Source: Corbicula japonica
Lineage: Eukaryota > Mollusca > Bivalvia > Venerida > Cyrenidae
Length of the DNA stretch: 64,000 bases
Direction: 5' to 3'
Assembly (NCBI GenBank): GCA_038501625.1
Contig: JAZAYU010001142.1
Location: forward strand, 1-64,000
The first letter of the stretch is position 1, and each line of letters opens with the position of its first letter. A model generated the notes under the pieces. That model was not told where the DNA came from, ran no database searches, and saw only the letters and a list, made by a program, of their open reading frames with translations. The translations under genes and the position numbers were made by a program. Positions 10,920-21,261 of the stretch are shown here, in pieces.

Positions 10920-11510
10920 TTGACAATTTTTCCGATTCCGATCCGGTCCGCTTCCGATCCTAATGCCATCTATAACCGATCCAATTCCATTCCCATTGCG
11001 GTCCAATTCCAATTCAATTGCACTCCAATTTTTTCACTCCGGACCATGCTCTCCAAACGATCTTTACGCTCAAACCGATTCTTCCGATTCCGATCTTTTC
11101 GCTCCCGATTTTCACTGGTCATTAACTATAACGCAAGTCATTGCGCTCCAAACGATCTTTACGCTCAAACCGATTCTTCCGATTCCGATTCCTATACATA
11201 ACTGAAAAGCTGTAAATAGAAGCGATCCGATCCAATCCGGTCAAAACGCTCCGGTCTTTTCACTCCAAGCGATCCAAACGCTTAAAGCGATTCCGATCCA
11301 GTCAAAACGCTCCAGTCTTTTCACTCCAAGCGATCCAAACGTTCAAAGCGATTCCGATCCGGTCAAAATGCTCCAGTCTTTTCACACCAAGCGATCCAAA
11401 CGCTCAAAGCGATTCGCTTCAATTCCATTCCGTTTCCAATTCGATTGCGCTTCCATTGCGCTCCTAACGGGATCGGTTTGCGGTCAGCTTCCGATCCGAT
11501 TGTCAATTTC
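10920..11510. repeat. Low-complexity CCGATTCCGATCC region with 95-bp and 61-bp tandem repeats
   Basis: The region is built from GATTCCGATCCGGTC-type words. A 95-bp duplication begins at 11051 and 11146 (CTCCAAACGATCTTTACGCT). Three 61-bp units begin near 11241, 11302 and 11363 (TCAAAACGCTCCAGTCTTTT). Both ends (10921-10950 and 11490-11515) contain matching inverted words (CCGATTCCGATCCGGTCCGC versus GCGGTCAGCTTCCGATCCG), so the block may be one foldback-like unit. Open frames inside are rich in Ser, Arg and Asp and are repeat products. Confidence 0.8.
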
Positions 11511-12236
11511 GTGATTTTCATTACTGTATCATGCTGACCATGTTTGATGAAGATTGGATAAGCTTTAAGTTAGAAATCAGAAAACTTGTCCGGTTTCAAA
11601 TGGAATATATTATATAAAAACATGTGAGCATTGAGCATTTCTGATAAAATATCTAATAGTATCAAGGTTAATTAACCTGTATAAGAGAAAGTGTGTACCT
11701 TTAGACTAAAGAGGGGTCAGTTTTGCACTGATCAAAGTGACAGATTTTACAAACTTCTTTAATTATCCTGAAACAGATTTTAAACAATCTGGTTTGATTT
11801 CTTGTCTGCAGCATCGACCATTACACTAATGATTAAAACCTCTTACCAGTTCAGCTTTTTTTTCTGTTTTTCATATCATTAGCATAACCAGTGGGCCATT
11901 CTGTCAGGGTTCAAAAACACCACCTTCGTACCATAGTCATCTCATTTCGAGCCTGAAATGTTGAAGAAATCCATCAACTCCCTTGTGGAAGCATAAAGTG
12001 AAACAGATAAAACCACTTAGAAAATTGCTAATGTCAGCTTATACTAAATACAGCTTTCTGATACATTTTGAAAATATCCTTCTAGCATTCTTAACTAGCC
12101 CTTGGAAGATTATGCTCGTTTTGTTAATAATATACTGATGCTAGATTTCCTCCTTATGATATCTATGCTGGTATACAAAACCTCTGTCTAGCAAAAATAA
12201 CAACATCTTCATCATTTACTACACGAATACACATTT
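11511..12236. other. No gene seen; possible decayed exon near 11840-11960
   Basis: AT-rich. On the minus strand a block ending at a donor-like AACTG|GTAAGA (about 11843-11850) and beginning at an acceptor-like tttcttcaacatttcag (about 11965) has stops in all frames, so it could at most be a decayed exon. Confidence 0.35.
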
Positions 12237-12241
12237 TATCA

Positions 12242-12580
12242 CAGGGCTTTTTTTCACCATTTTGGGAATATGACCCATACCCCTGGAATTGGGAAATTTA
12301 TCGTCGTTTTGCCAGAAATTAGTAATTTTTTTAGCATTATTGGGGAAGATGTGTTACTGTTATCTGCTGTTTTTTAATCATTGCCATCCATATTTAATAT
12401 TGTCAGTAATTCCTGGCTTAAAGAGCAAAAGATGCAGCGCTGATGCTGTTGTTTTTCATCAGAAATGTTTGTTTTGATTCAATTGGGAATTTTTCTTCTC
12501 AAATTGGGAAAAAAGTATATGTTTTGCCATTGGGAACATGACCGAATAACGGCTATAAAATCAACTGAAAAAAAGCCCTG
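12242..12580 (+). mobile_element. MITE with CAGGGCTTTT ends and 5-bp TSD (copy 1)
   Basis: The ends are CAGGGCTTTTTTTCA and its reverse complement TGAAAAAAAGCCCTG. They are flanked by TATCA on both sides (12237-12241 and 12581-12585). The interior repeats TTGGGAAA words and matches the 17237-17577 copy. It is 339 bp with no coding capacity. CAG-starting ends suggest the hAT superfamily; a 5-bp rather than 8-bp duplication would fit a hAT5-like group. The superfamily assignment is inference. Confidence 0.8.
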
Positions 12581-12589
12581 TATCACATG

Positions 12590-13045
12590 GACAATTAGTG
12601 TAGATCAGCTGGCACATCTGTGGATCTACACTGTTCACTCATTGGTCAGAAATTACCTAATACATTTAAAACCAAACAGCGTAGATCCAGATCAGCGGTC
12701 ATATCTGTGGATCTACTCTGTTGGCACATTGGTCAGAAATTACCTAATACATTTAAAACCAAACATAGAGATCCAGATCAGCGGTCATATCTGTGAATCT
12801 ACACTGTTCACTCATTGGTCAGAAATTACCTAATACATTTAAAACCAAACAGTGTAGATCCAGATCAGCGGTCATATCTGTGGATCTACACTGTTCACTC
12901 ATTGGTCAGAAATTACCTAATACATTTAAAACCAAACAGTGTAGATCCAGATCAGTGGTCACATCTGTGGATCTACAATGTTCACTCATTGGTCAGAAAT
13001 TACCTAATTTAAAAACAAACAGTGTAGATCCAGATCAGTTGGCAA
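12590..13045. repeat. Tandem array of the 87-bp hairpin repeat (GTGTAGATCCAGATCAG)
   Basis: About five units; AGATCCAG starts near 12683, 12769, 12856, 12943 and 13026. Each unit contains GTGTAGATCCAGATCAG and, 20 bases later, GTGGATCTACACTG, so a single unit can fold into a hairpin. The remainder reads TTGGTCAGAAATTACC. The same hairpin occurs singly at 14.1, 14.5, 41.75, 42.05 and 42.85 kb. Confidence 0.9.
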
Positions 13046-13054
13046 GTTGGCAAC

Positions 13055-13892
13055 CAGACTTCCCGAAAGTTGAAAAAAAGTGTCAGACATTCGGTCAGAC
13101 AAGATGTGAAAATCTGTCTGAGCGAAACGAATTCTGTCTGACCGGAACATTTAACACTAAGATAAGCAAAACACGGTATCAAAGGTGTTTTTATTCTTCT
13201 ATAAAACCATTTTATGTAGCATATAGAGGATATTTGTTTTACCAGTGTAAGATAGTATATCTTTTCATTTTTATTTCACTTAAAAAATTGTATAATTCAC
13301 TGGAGAGCATAATCACTCGCTACTTAACATGATCAGTTTTTCAAAATTCAATAGTTCATCTTGGAAGTCAAAGCATTAACGATCTTTCATCCATTTTGTA
13401 CAATATCTACAAACCGGTCGGAGTTTTTCTTTTTTTCTTTTGCAGCTTTTCTTCATTTGTTACTTTTCTCTTTTTACCGGGAATTTCTCCGGTGAAATAT
13501 TTTTAAAACGCCATTTTGTGACTTTGAAAGTACGAAATGGAAATTGGTGAAAATGGGCGAAATGTACGAAACGGTAGACTTCTACTCAGTCGCAATCAGT
13601 CGTTTTCTGCTGAAGAATTGTCATGCGCAGCGAAACAGTCAAAGAAAACGGCAGTGGTACAAATTGTCATGAAGACGAATACGAAGATTATTGCACTCGG
13701 ATATCCTCATTCATTTCCCTCGGAACGGTCTCGAATAAAAACAGCAAGTAAAGATGTAATTTAGCGAATAAAATCGGAATATGCAGATCAAATTTTTGCC
13801 GGACACTCTGTCCGACAACATAGGAAATCACGTCGGACCGGCCCAAATTTTACCGGACAGGTCCGACGGTCTAGCGACTTTCGGGAAGTCTG
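13055..13892. mobile_element. Candidate non-autonomous DNA transposon, 16-bp TIR
   Basis: CAGACTTCCCGAAAGT at 13055-13070 is the exact reverse complement of 13877-13892. GTTGGCA lies just outside each end, at slightly different distances, so a target duplication is not clean. Sequence inside the left end (ATTCGGTCAGACAA) also occurs, inverted, at 17.08-17.18 kb, so the family is dispersed. The 75-aa frame at 13537-13764 shows no recognisable domain. Confidence 0.5.
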
Positions 13893-14079
13893 CAGTTGGC
13901 ATTGGGAGCAGGCTGTTCTGGATCAACACTGGTCATCCATGGGATCTGATAAAAGCCATATACCATGAAGTAAACGGTTAATTTACTAATAGTAATAAAT
14001 ATACAAAGTGCCTTCCTTTCATTCGATAAATAAAACATCTAATTTATTTAAATATTTCCCCATAGAATCACCTTTATTG

Positions 14080-14250
14080 TGTGGGCGAACAGTGTAAATC
14101 CAGATCTTCTGTGCCGTCTGATCAGGATCTACACTGTTTGGTTTTTTACTTGTTTGAAACATGTTCAGACGAAAATGCGACCAGTGCGGATTCTGATCAG
14201 ACGGAACGAATGTGCCAGCTGATCTGGATCTACACCAGCCGAACATGTGT
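14080..14250 (-). repeat. Hairpin repeat (GTGTAGATCCAGATC family), two units
   Basis: AACAGTGTAAATCCAGATC at 14090 pairs with GATCAGGATCTACACTGTTT at 14125. A second hairpin combines CCAGTGCGGATTCTGATCAG (14180) with CTGATCTGGATCTACACC (14218). Orientation is opposite to the 41.7-42.9 kb copies. A further single copy with only the CTGATCTGGATCTACACTG half is at 14496-14516. Confidence 0.8.
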
Positions 14251-14289
14251 AAATATGTGAATATATGGAGTAAAAGGTTAACTTCATAC

Positions 14290-14404
14290 TGAATAATACA
14301 GTTTCCATCATATCCATAATCCTTCTGTACAGAACATACACCTGTTTACGTGGCTTAAAACTGGTCAACAACCATAGAACTGATGCTGCAACATTCAAAC
14401 ACAC
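14290..14404 (-). CDS. Exon of an unrecognised minus-strand gene (exon a)
   Basis: A 115-bp open block with an acceptor having a clear pyrimidine lead (atttgtatttttcag|GTGTG) and a donor (ATTCA|GTATGA). It starts in phase 0 and reads 38 codons: a hydrophobic stretch (VAASVLWLLTSF), then basic and helical sequence (LYRRIMDMMETVLF). It ends in phase 1, as exon b requires. The joined peptide looks like a helical-repeat protein. I cannot name it. Exons further 5' were not found before 20 kb. Confidence 0.55.
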
Positions 14405-14858
14405 CTGAAAAATACAAATAAAATTATAATTCACTTAAATTAATTAGAACGTATATGCTGTCCATCACATGGGAAACAAGTGTATTTGGTACAGTCTGAT
14501 CTGGATCTACACTGTTTGCATGTCACAAAACCTCATATATATGGAATGCTAAAACATATTCAAAGAAAGATAACTCCAAAATGTTTCAGCTTTGTGTTAA
14601 AACCCTTAATGTAACAAGAATGGGTACTTTATCACAACAAGAGCCAGTCGGAAACGACTGCACACTCGACTATTCGATAAGTCAGACTTATTTAAGCACA
14701 TTTTAAACTGGGCTTCATTTAAACTGGGGAGTGATTCACGAGTTTATGACACCCCCAACAAACACACATGAACAGAAGTTTCTTAATCCAAGTTAGGAAA
14801 TCAATAAATTACACTTAATTTATTCTTGTAGGATTTTTTTAGGGTTTACACAACCCAG

Positions 14859-15290
14859 TTGTTATTGGCGTTGTTGTTGTTGGTAGTGGTGTTGGTGTTG
14901 TTGTTCATGGTGGTGTTGTTGTTGGTGGTGGTGGTAGTGTTGTTGCTGGTGGTGGTGTTGTTTGTTGGTGTTGTTGTTGATATTGCTGGTGATGATGATG
15001 TTGTTGTTGGTGGTGTTTGTTTTTGTTGTTGGTGGTGGTGTTTGTTTTTGTTGTTGGTGGTGGTGTTGTTGATGTTCTTTTTGGTGGTGTTGTTGTTATT
15101 TGTGCTGTTGTTGGTGGTGTTGATGTTGGTGGTTGTGTCATTGATGGTGATGTTGTTATTGTTGATGTTGTTGTTGGTGGTGGTGTTTGTTGTGGTGTTA
15201 TCGGTGTTGTTGTTGGTAGTGGTATTGTTTTTGGTGGTGGTGGTTGTGGTGGGTGGTGGTGGTGGTGGGGGTACAGTACAGTACAGTAGT
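14859..15290. repeat. GTT/GGT trinucleotide microsatellite
   Basis: Over 430 bases of G and T on the plus strand in triplets GTT, GGT and GAT, ending in a run of GGTGG and then GTACAGTATGGTAC repeats to about 15335. It produces open frames on both strands (poly Val/Leu and poly Thr/Asn, up to 158 aa). These have no codon-position bias and no domain and are not genes. Confidence 0.95.
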
Positions 15291-15335
15291 AGGTATGGTA
15301 CAGTATGGTACATTGTATGTTATGGTATGGTATAG

Positions 15336-16846
15336 TATACGCCTTTCCAATAATTCGATGAATTTATTTGGTTACCTCCCCTGTCCAGTCACGTGACTGC
15401 TTTACAGGATAAATGATTGCTCGCTGTAATAACGTAATAGGGAATATGTACCTACAACTTTCTTTTTTATCATAAAATTCTTTTTTTTTAAATATATTCT
15501 CTCTTTGAATTAGTAATAATACATCAGCGTCATGATATTTTTGAAAATAATTTATAAAACAATCAGGTTTCTGACTAAAAGTGTCAATTCATTATTCCTC
15601 GCATTAGACACTAAACGACTTCAACTAACAGACAGTCGCAGTGTTCTCTTCACGGCTTAATTGAGTCTCGTTTCCGGATTAGCGTGTCTATTCAACTACT
15701 GACATCATGTTGTGATTATGTCGGCGGCGATTGATTTTGAAGGCGGCATGCCATAAACATGTCAAACTGTCTCGCACACGGGGTCATCTGTCAATTACTT
15801 AAAGGGGCAGATATCATTGACCAATAGAGATCGTGTAATTTCTATTTGCAAGGTATCTACACCTCCCAATTCTTAAGTATTTCGGAGTCCTTTAACTACT
15901 GGATGTGCCATCAAATATATTTGATTTAGCACTTAAATGGATTCTTAATCAACATTATGACACGTATAGAAACAAAAGCCGTCAATAAGAAACAAATCTT
16001 GTCAAAACATGTTATATATGTTTAATTAAGAGTTTGGGCTTTTATGCCAAAATTACAATCTGTCAAACCTAAGAAATCTAAATTGGATATGCAACCATAT
16101 TGTGATATAAATATTCTCATCTTTTTGGAAGCCGGCATCTAAATCCTTGGATTTTATTCTACGAATGATACTTGTACAACAAACAACTAGATTACCGATC
16201 CTGTTTTATTTCAAGACAGAATCAATCATATTTGGTTGTGAAGTATACGTAACATTTTAAATATTCAAATTATTTACACTTTGACCATAAACGCCTTAAT
16301 TTTTTAGGACAATTCTATTGTTCAAATGTGTAAGTATCAACAAATTCAGATTGTATTTTTTCATTTTTTTTTGTCTACAGATCATGTAACCAGATGTTGA
16401 CATATCACGAATTCCGGATAATAGCGCATTACTAGCCTTAGCAATTTGCAACATTTACACCAGTACAATATATTAAAATATATAAAAGATATAAAGAAGA
16501 AATTGTTGTACATAATTGGTAAAATTAATGCTTATGTTTGTCCAAATTGCGTTTCATACTGCCTACTATCAACAAGAATGGTACATGTTCTTATATCATT
16601 AAAAATCTAAATATCTAACAAATAGTAAACAGAAAAGGTCTGGCTAGAATAACAGACCAGCAACTTATTTTTTCACCGCCGGCGACGAACGCAGACCTGC
16701 AATATAGCGGATAAGGTTAGCTATTATGTGCTTAAGCCATTAGCCCGATCGTTCAGCTATCCTGCAGAGCCTCGTTTTGGATTGATTTTCGGTCGCGGGA
16801 AGTAACTCGTACAGGACTGCGAAACTGTTTATTGGAAAGGCGTATA
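15336..16846. mobile_element. Candidate 1.5-kb DNA transposon, exact 18-bp TIR
   Basis: TATACGCCTTTCCAATAA at 15336-15353 is the exact reverse complement of 16829-16846. An 18-bp exact inverted match 1.5 kb apart is unlikely by chance in 64 kb. Since TATA is its own complement, the ends may be CGCCTTTCC... with a TATA or TA target duplication. The interior has no open frame above 60 aa, so it would be non-autonomous. The left end abuts the GTT/GGT microsatellite and TATGGTA repeats. Confidence 0.6.
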
Positions 16847-17049
16847 GACTCCAGTGGAATCCAGACCATCCAATTCTTTTTCCACATACTCTTTTGACAT
16901 GTTTTGTGATAAGGACTTTAATTATGATGATGGCTGTTTAGATACTTATAAATGTTTTGATTTCTAGACAGAGTCCATCAATCTCGATAAACTTATGTTT
17001 AATGTAAGAGAATAAAAATGTTACAGAAACCTTGAAAGGATGTTGTCTT

Positions 17050-17185
17050 TAATTTAATACACAAACAAAAGTATGCATACATTTGAAAAAAAATCGTTCA
17101 GATAAAATTTCTTTCTGTCAGACAAAAGTTGGAAGTTTGTCTGACCGAATGTCAAAGTTTTCAGCAGTTTCGCGAAGTACGTTGT
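17050..17185 (-). repeat. Fragment related to the 13.05-13.15 kb element
   Basis: On the minus strand ACTTCGCGAAACTGCTGAAA and ACATTCGGTCAGACAAACTT align with CAGACTTCCCGAAAGTTGAA and ACATTCGGTCAGACAAGA at 13055-13110. It appears to be a diverged copy of one terminal part of that element. Confidence 0.5.
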
Positions 17186-17236
17186 AATAGGGAAGGTTCC
17201 TTTATTTGAACAATTGGAAGAGGAGTGATGAATCAC

Positions 17237-17577
17237 CAGGGCTTTTCATGCTTATATAACAGAGGCCTATAAAAGGCCTCTTCCCAATCCAAAATATAGT
17301 ATTTTTTCCCAATTGTGGCAAAATCTCTTCCCAAAATGCTAGGTAACATGTCCAAAGACGGTTAAACTCATCTGAGGTGTGTTTGAAAATTGAAGTCTGA
17401 AAAGAACAAAGCTTAAAAAATTAGATTTAAGTTAAAAATACCTATTAATTATCAATTTTAACAACAAGAACACATCTTTCAATTAATTTTGTTTTCCCAA
17501 CATAAACAATTATCGCGCATAAATTTCCCAATTGGAAAGGCCTGGGCCTCTTCCCAATTTTCAGATGAAAAGCACTG
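17237..17577 (-). mobile_element. MITE with CAGGGCTTTT ends and 5-bp TSD (copy 2)
   Basis: 341 bp, in opposite orientation to the 12242-12580 copy. The ends are CAGGGCTTTTCAT and ATGAAAAGCACTG, with ATCAC on both sides (17232-17236 and 17578-17582). Shared interior words include TTGGGAAATTTATnnGCG and repeated TTCCCAAT. Similar length, matching ends and separate target duplications establish the family from this window alone. Confidence 0.8.
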
Positions 17578-17582
17578 ATCAC

Positions 17583-18109
17583 TTAACTGTTTAAAATTGC
17601 ATTGTTTTTTTTTTAAAATTTCATATAATAAAGTTTAAAACAATTTCCTTGCTGTTGGACACAACACCCATTAATTAATATTGGTCTTGGCCTCAGGTAA
17701 ATTGATTTTGTGAAGTAACGTAATAACCAGTGATCCGTCTGATCTTAGGAACTAGGCTACTTTTAAGATGGCAGCCCAATGAGTGTTATGCTAGATAGTT
17801 TAAAAACTTGAAATGAGAAAGTAAATTGAATATTCTTTGGTAAATTGGATTATATGGAGGAATAAATAACCTTTAACTGCCAAGTAAATAGTTTTTAATT
17901 TCCTTAGTTTTAGTTTTGTACATGAAATATTGCTTTTATATTGATACCGCGATGCAAGGTCCGTCGAGGTTACATACATTAAGGGTAGATGTAAAAATTT
18001 GTTATTATATATTTTTTTAGTTATTTGTAACTGGTTATGATAATAGTTATTTGTTTTGTTTCAACTGGTTGATTTTTGCCAATTTTATTTTTGAGACAGG
18101 GGTAGGGGG
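17583..18109. other. No gene seen
   Basis: AT-rich with poly-T tracts. The last 15 bases (GACAGGGGTAGGGGG) are purine-rich and abut the LTR below; they could be a polypurine tract or host sequence. Confidence 0.4.
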
Positions 18110-18304
18110 TGTTACATGGTAGACAACTCCATTGTCCTTACTTAGTAGACATTCATGTAGTACAGAGTTAACTCATCTTGACCCTTTATATATTCATGCT
18201 CTCTCTTATAGCAGACACTTCTTGTTTAGGCATCACTGAATAAACATGTAACGAACTCAGTGTTACTTGATCAATATACCCACATACCCGCGCACACCAT
18301 AACA
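18110..18304 (+). mobile_element. Solo LTR, 195 bp, with GGGGG target duplication
   Basis: Begins TGTTACATGG and ends CACACCATAACA, giving TGTTA...TAACA ends. GGGGG is present immediately on both sides (18105-18109 and 18305-18309). Inside are a TATA-like CTTTATATATTC and a polyadenylation signal AATAAA in GAATAAACATG. No gag or pol sequence lies next to it. Size and ends are compatible with a Gypsy-type LTR of the short kind known from bivalve Steamer-like elements; that relation is inference. Confidence 0.7.
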
Positions 18305-18309
18305 GGGGG

Positions 18310-19205
18310 TAACTAAATCAATGTGAAAATCCGAGCAACCCACTGAATCCCCTCTGGATCCACCCTATTGTTGTGCCCACTTTACTGTCATCCAGTGAAA
18401 TTAGTGTAAGACTAGTTATTTTATGATGGCATCTATATTCAACCATTGTAATAATAGATAGCATGCAGAAATTCACACTCATTTTATGAAGATGTCTTAG
18501 TGCCTACAAAATTGAACAAATTAATGTACATCATTTCGGATAGTTCGGATACCCCAAAATCCTTCAACAAGAATCATCGATTCAGGTGACTTGACCGGGA
18601 ACAAAATAATATCGACAGTTCAAATAACAATTCTACACATTAGCTATGCGAGTCTGATATCTATCTTACCAAATTAAAGGTATACAAAGCCGTAAAATAT
18701 TTTACTTCTGCTCTTCTTCGCGCTTTTAAAAACATTGAAGAGTTTTTAGAGTTGTAAAGTCCTGACCAGACCCAGACCAGACTCCGGAAACAAACGATTG
18801 GTTACGGAAATTTATGTTTTTTCCGATAAGACGACGAATGGGTATATTAGCTTTCGCTTATTTTTAAATGTATTAGAGTGGGGTTAAACCACTTATTAAG
18901 TTTCAATACTGTCAAAAATATGAAATATTAACTTTAAGAAAAATAATTTAAGAAATATTGTTTTATAATGTCCATAATCATAATGTAGCCGACAAAAACT
19001 CAAAGCTTTGTATTATTCAGTTAATTGTTATTTTCACTACTTATTTGCGTCACTTGTAATGAAAAAAAAAATGATTCGAAACGATTTTTCGCACATAAAG
19101 TAAACAATAAATATGTTTTATTCCATGTAAAGAAATGTCGGAATGATCCCATTAAGCTTCGTAATTGCCGAGTGGTAGCGGCTACAGGAGTGCAGAATAA
19201 AAAAA
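18310..19205. other. No gene seen
   Basis: AT-rich. The frame starting at 19025 runs into the retroelement copy that begins near 19208 and has no support of its own. Confidence 0.4.
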
Positions 19206-19207
19206 TG

Positions 19208-20045
19208 AAATATGCATATCAGGAATGGCCACATCCAGCATACACAGCCTCCCCACACAGCCAAAAAGTAGAGAGGAAAAGAGAGCATGGTATTATAATA
19301 ATTAGTTTCAAAATGGACGCCACAAACAAATAACAAATGTGAGAACCAGAGGGGTTACCGCCTTGGAACGGTCAGTGGCAAAACAAAATGCCACTGGGGG
19401 TTTAAACCAGGTTCTAGGGTGCACCAACCTCACACTTGCCCCAATAGGTTCTCGTATTACAAAACAAGTACAAATTGTCTTGGTGAAATAACTCCAACCC
19501 ATCCATCAGCTCAACAATGTTGCATGCAAAAGCATACAAACATATAAACATAAGAATTTAATAGCATTGCAAAGCCAAAGGGCGGGTACTCAATTATCTT
19601 ACCGAGACCAGAGCATCTGGAGTAAAATCAGCAAGAACACGATGACAGGGATAAAAGAAACAAATCGAGCTTCTAGGTTCTTTTAAGAAAAGATTTCCCC
19701 ATAAACCTTCATAAACTCTTAAACCCCTGCCACCGTCGTGCAACCAAAGAGGTAAGCAAAATGATCAACTGTAGATGGGTTAATCACCAGGCCTGCAGAG
19801 CGCTGTAAAATATCATGTTGGTAACCTTTCTTTTTAAATTTACAGATGGTTTTTACGAATAACCGGGAGAAATTAACATCGCCTTTTATCTTCTTAAGTT
19901 TATAAATTAAATCTCCATAAAAAACTGGCTGTGAAATTCCTTGTTGCAAAAGTGATTTTAAACTGCACCTGTATTTATGAATTAAATCTGGATATCGGCG
20001 ATAAAACTTGCAAAAGGTCTATTTCTGATATGCACATTTCACTTG
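19208..20045 (-). pseudogene. 3' end of a retroelement with the tail of its ORF
   Basis: The longest copy of the family seen at 6.0, 39.2 and 49.3 kb. On the minus strand an open frame enters near 20040 (FCKFYRRYPDL), continues through SQPVFYGDLIYKLKKI and LVINPSTVDHFAYLFGC, and stops at 19719. A non-coding tail of about 510 bp follows, ending with GGCCATTCCTGATATGCATA at about 19208. The tail contains a hairpin (CAGTGGCA...TGCCACTG). The other copies are cut back at the 5' side but share this 3' end, as expected for a non-LTR element. The class of the ORF is not established from sequence alone. The frame has no start here and is truncated. Confidence 0.6.
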
Positions 20046-20675
20046 TTTTTTTTACGAAGAGCATGTTATTCAATTTGTATAGTCTGTTTATAATGTCTTA
20101 GGAGTTACGACCCAGCTGGACTGCATTTAAGAATCGGTTTTGCATGTAAAAATGGCTACGTCATCAGCAGACGCTATAGAACAAAATAACGTGGAGAATG
20201 TGTAAAGTATTATTTATTTTGTACAATTAAAATAGAAAAAGCATACAAAACTTTAAACTTGTTTCTTTTTTAATCTTTATTGACAACTAAAGCCTTCCGT
20301 AGTTAATCAATATCGCTCATTTTAAGTTTCGGTGAAAGCGACCTTTAGATGGATTTAAAATACCATCCTGTACAGGCACACTGACGTCATAACTTTCTTT
20401 TTTACTTTTTTTAAAGGATTTAGAAACCATAAACCAACAATTTGATTTTAATTATGACAAATTCGTTACGCTATCATTATTACAAATATATAGTTATAAA
20501 AAGTATATAAAATATAGTCTCTATTCTATTATTTTTTAACGAATGCCCAAGCAACAAATACACTTCTATAATAATACTATTAATAAGAGTGATATTACTT
20601 TAAAGAATGTGATAACGGTAATCTGAAGCTAATTTTATGCAGTAAAGTACTAACTCCACAAAACCATTGTAACAA
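20046..20675. other. No gene seen
   Basis: AT-rich intergenic-looking sequence. The open frame of the retroelement is not traceable here. Confidence 0.4.
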
Positions 20676-20678
20676 AAC

Positions 20679-20679
20679 T

Positions 20680-20718
<39 letters not shown>

Positions 20719-20722
20719 TTTT
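20679..20722. repeat. (TTTA)n microsatellite
   Basis: About eleven consecutive TTTA units. Confidence 0.95.
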
Positions 20723-20904
20723 ATCAGTATATAAAACTAACATTAAACAATAGTGACAGAGAAAATCTGTTTAAGACATTTATATGTAAAATTTCACGGC
20801 AGATTTGAAGTGATTTTACAATCCCGTCGCATCGGTATTTATCAAAATAAGTATTCACTCGTGTTGTTTGGCTCACAATTACTGATACATGAAACTGTCA
20901 TATT

Positions 20905-21000
20905 TTAGGCTGCTAACATTACGCCGTCAGGTTGATAGGCTGCTAACTTTACGCTGCCAGACTGCCAACTAAACGCTGCCAAGCTGCCAACTTCACGAAC
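20905..21000. repeat. Short tandem of GGCTGCTAACTTTACGCTGCCA
   Basis: Three to four imperfect units of about 22-28 bases (CTGCTAACATTACGCCGTCA, CTGCTAACTTTACGCTGCCA, CTGCCAACTAAACGCTGCCA). Confidence 0.7.
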
Positions 21001-21261
21001 ATCCGTCCATCGATGTTTTTTTCGAAAAAGAAAGGAAGTTATAAATTATTCATAAATTGTTAGAGCAGATTCTCTGAATGATAGTGATAATATTCTATTT
21101 CAAAGTTGCCTTTGTTACTGAGCGGCTTATTTTGAAGCCATATTTATTTGAAACTCGAATAAAATGAAATAAAAATATCTAAAATTGGCCAAGCTTGAAT
21201 TGTATATTTTTAATCTATTTATATTACTTGATTAGATGGCGATCAGCATGTGGAATGCGGC

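Noticed and set aside
14846..15335. Poly-Val/Leu and poly-Thr/Asn frames of about 155 aa on both strands
   Set aside because: Simple GTT/GGT microsatellite.
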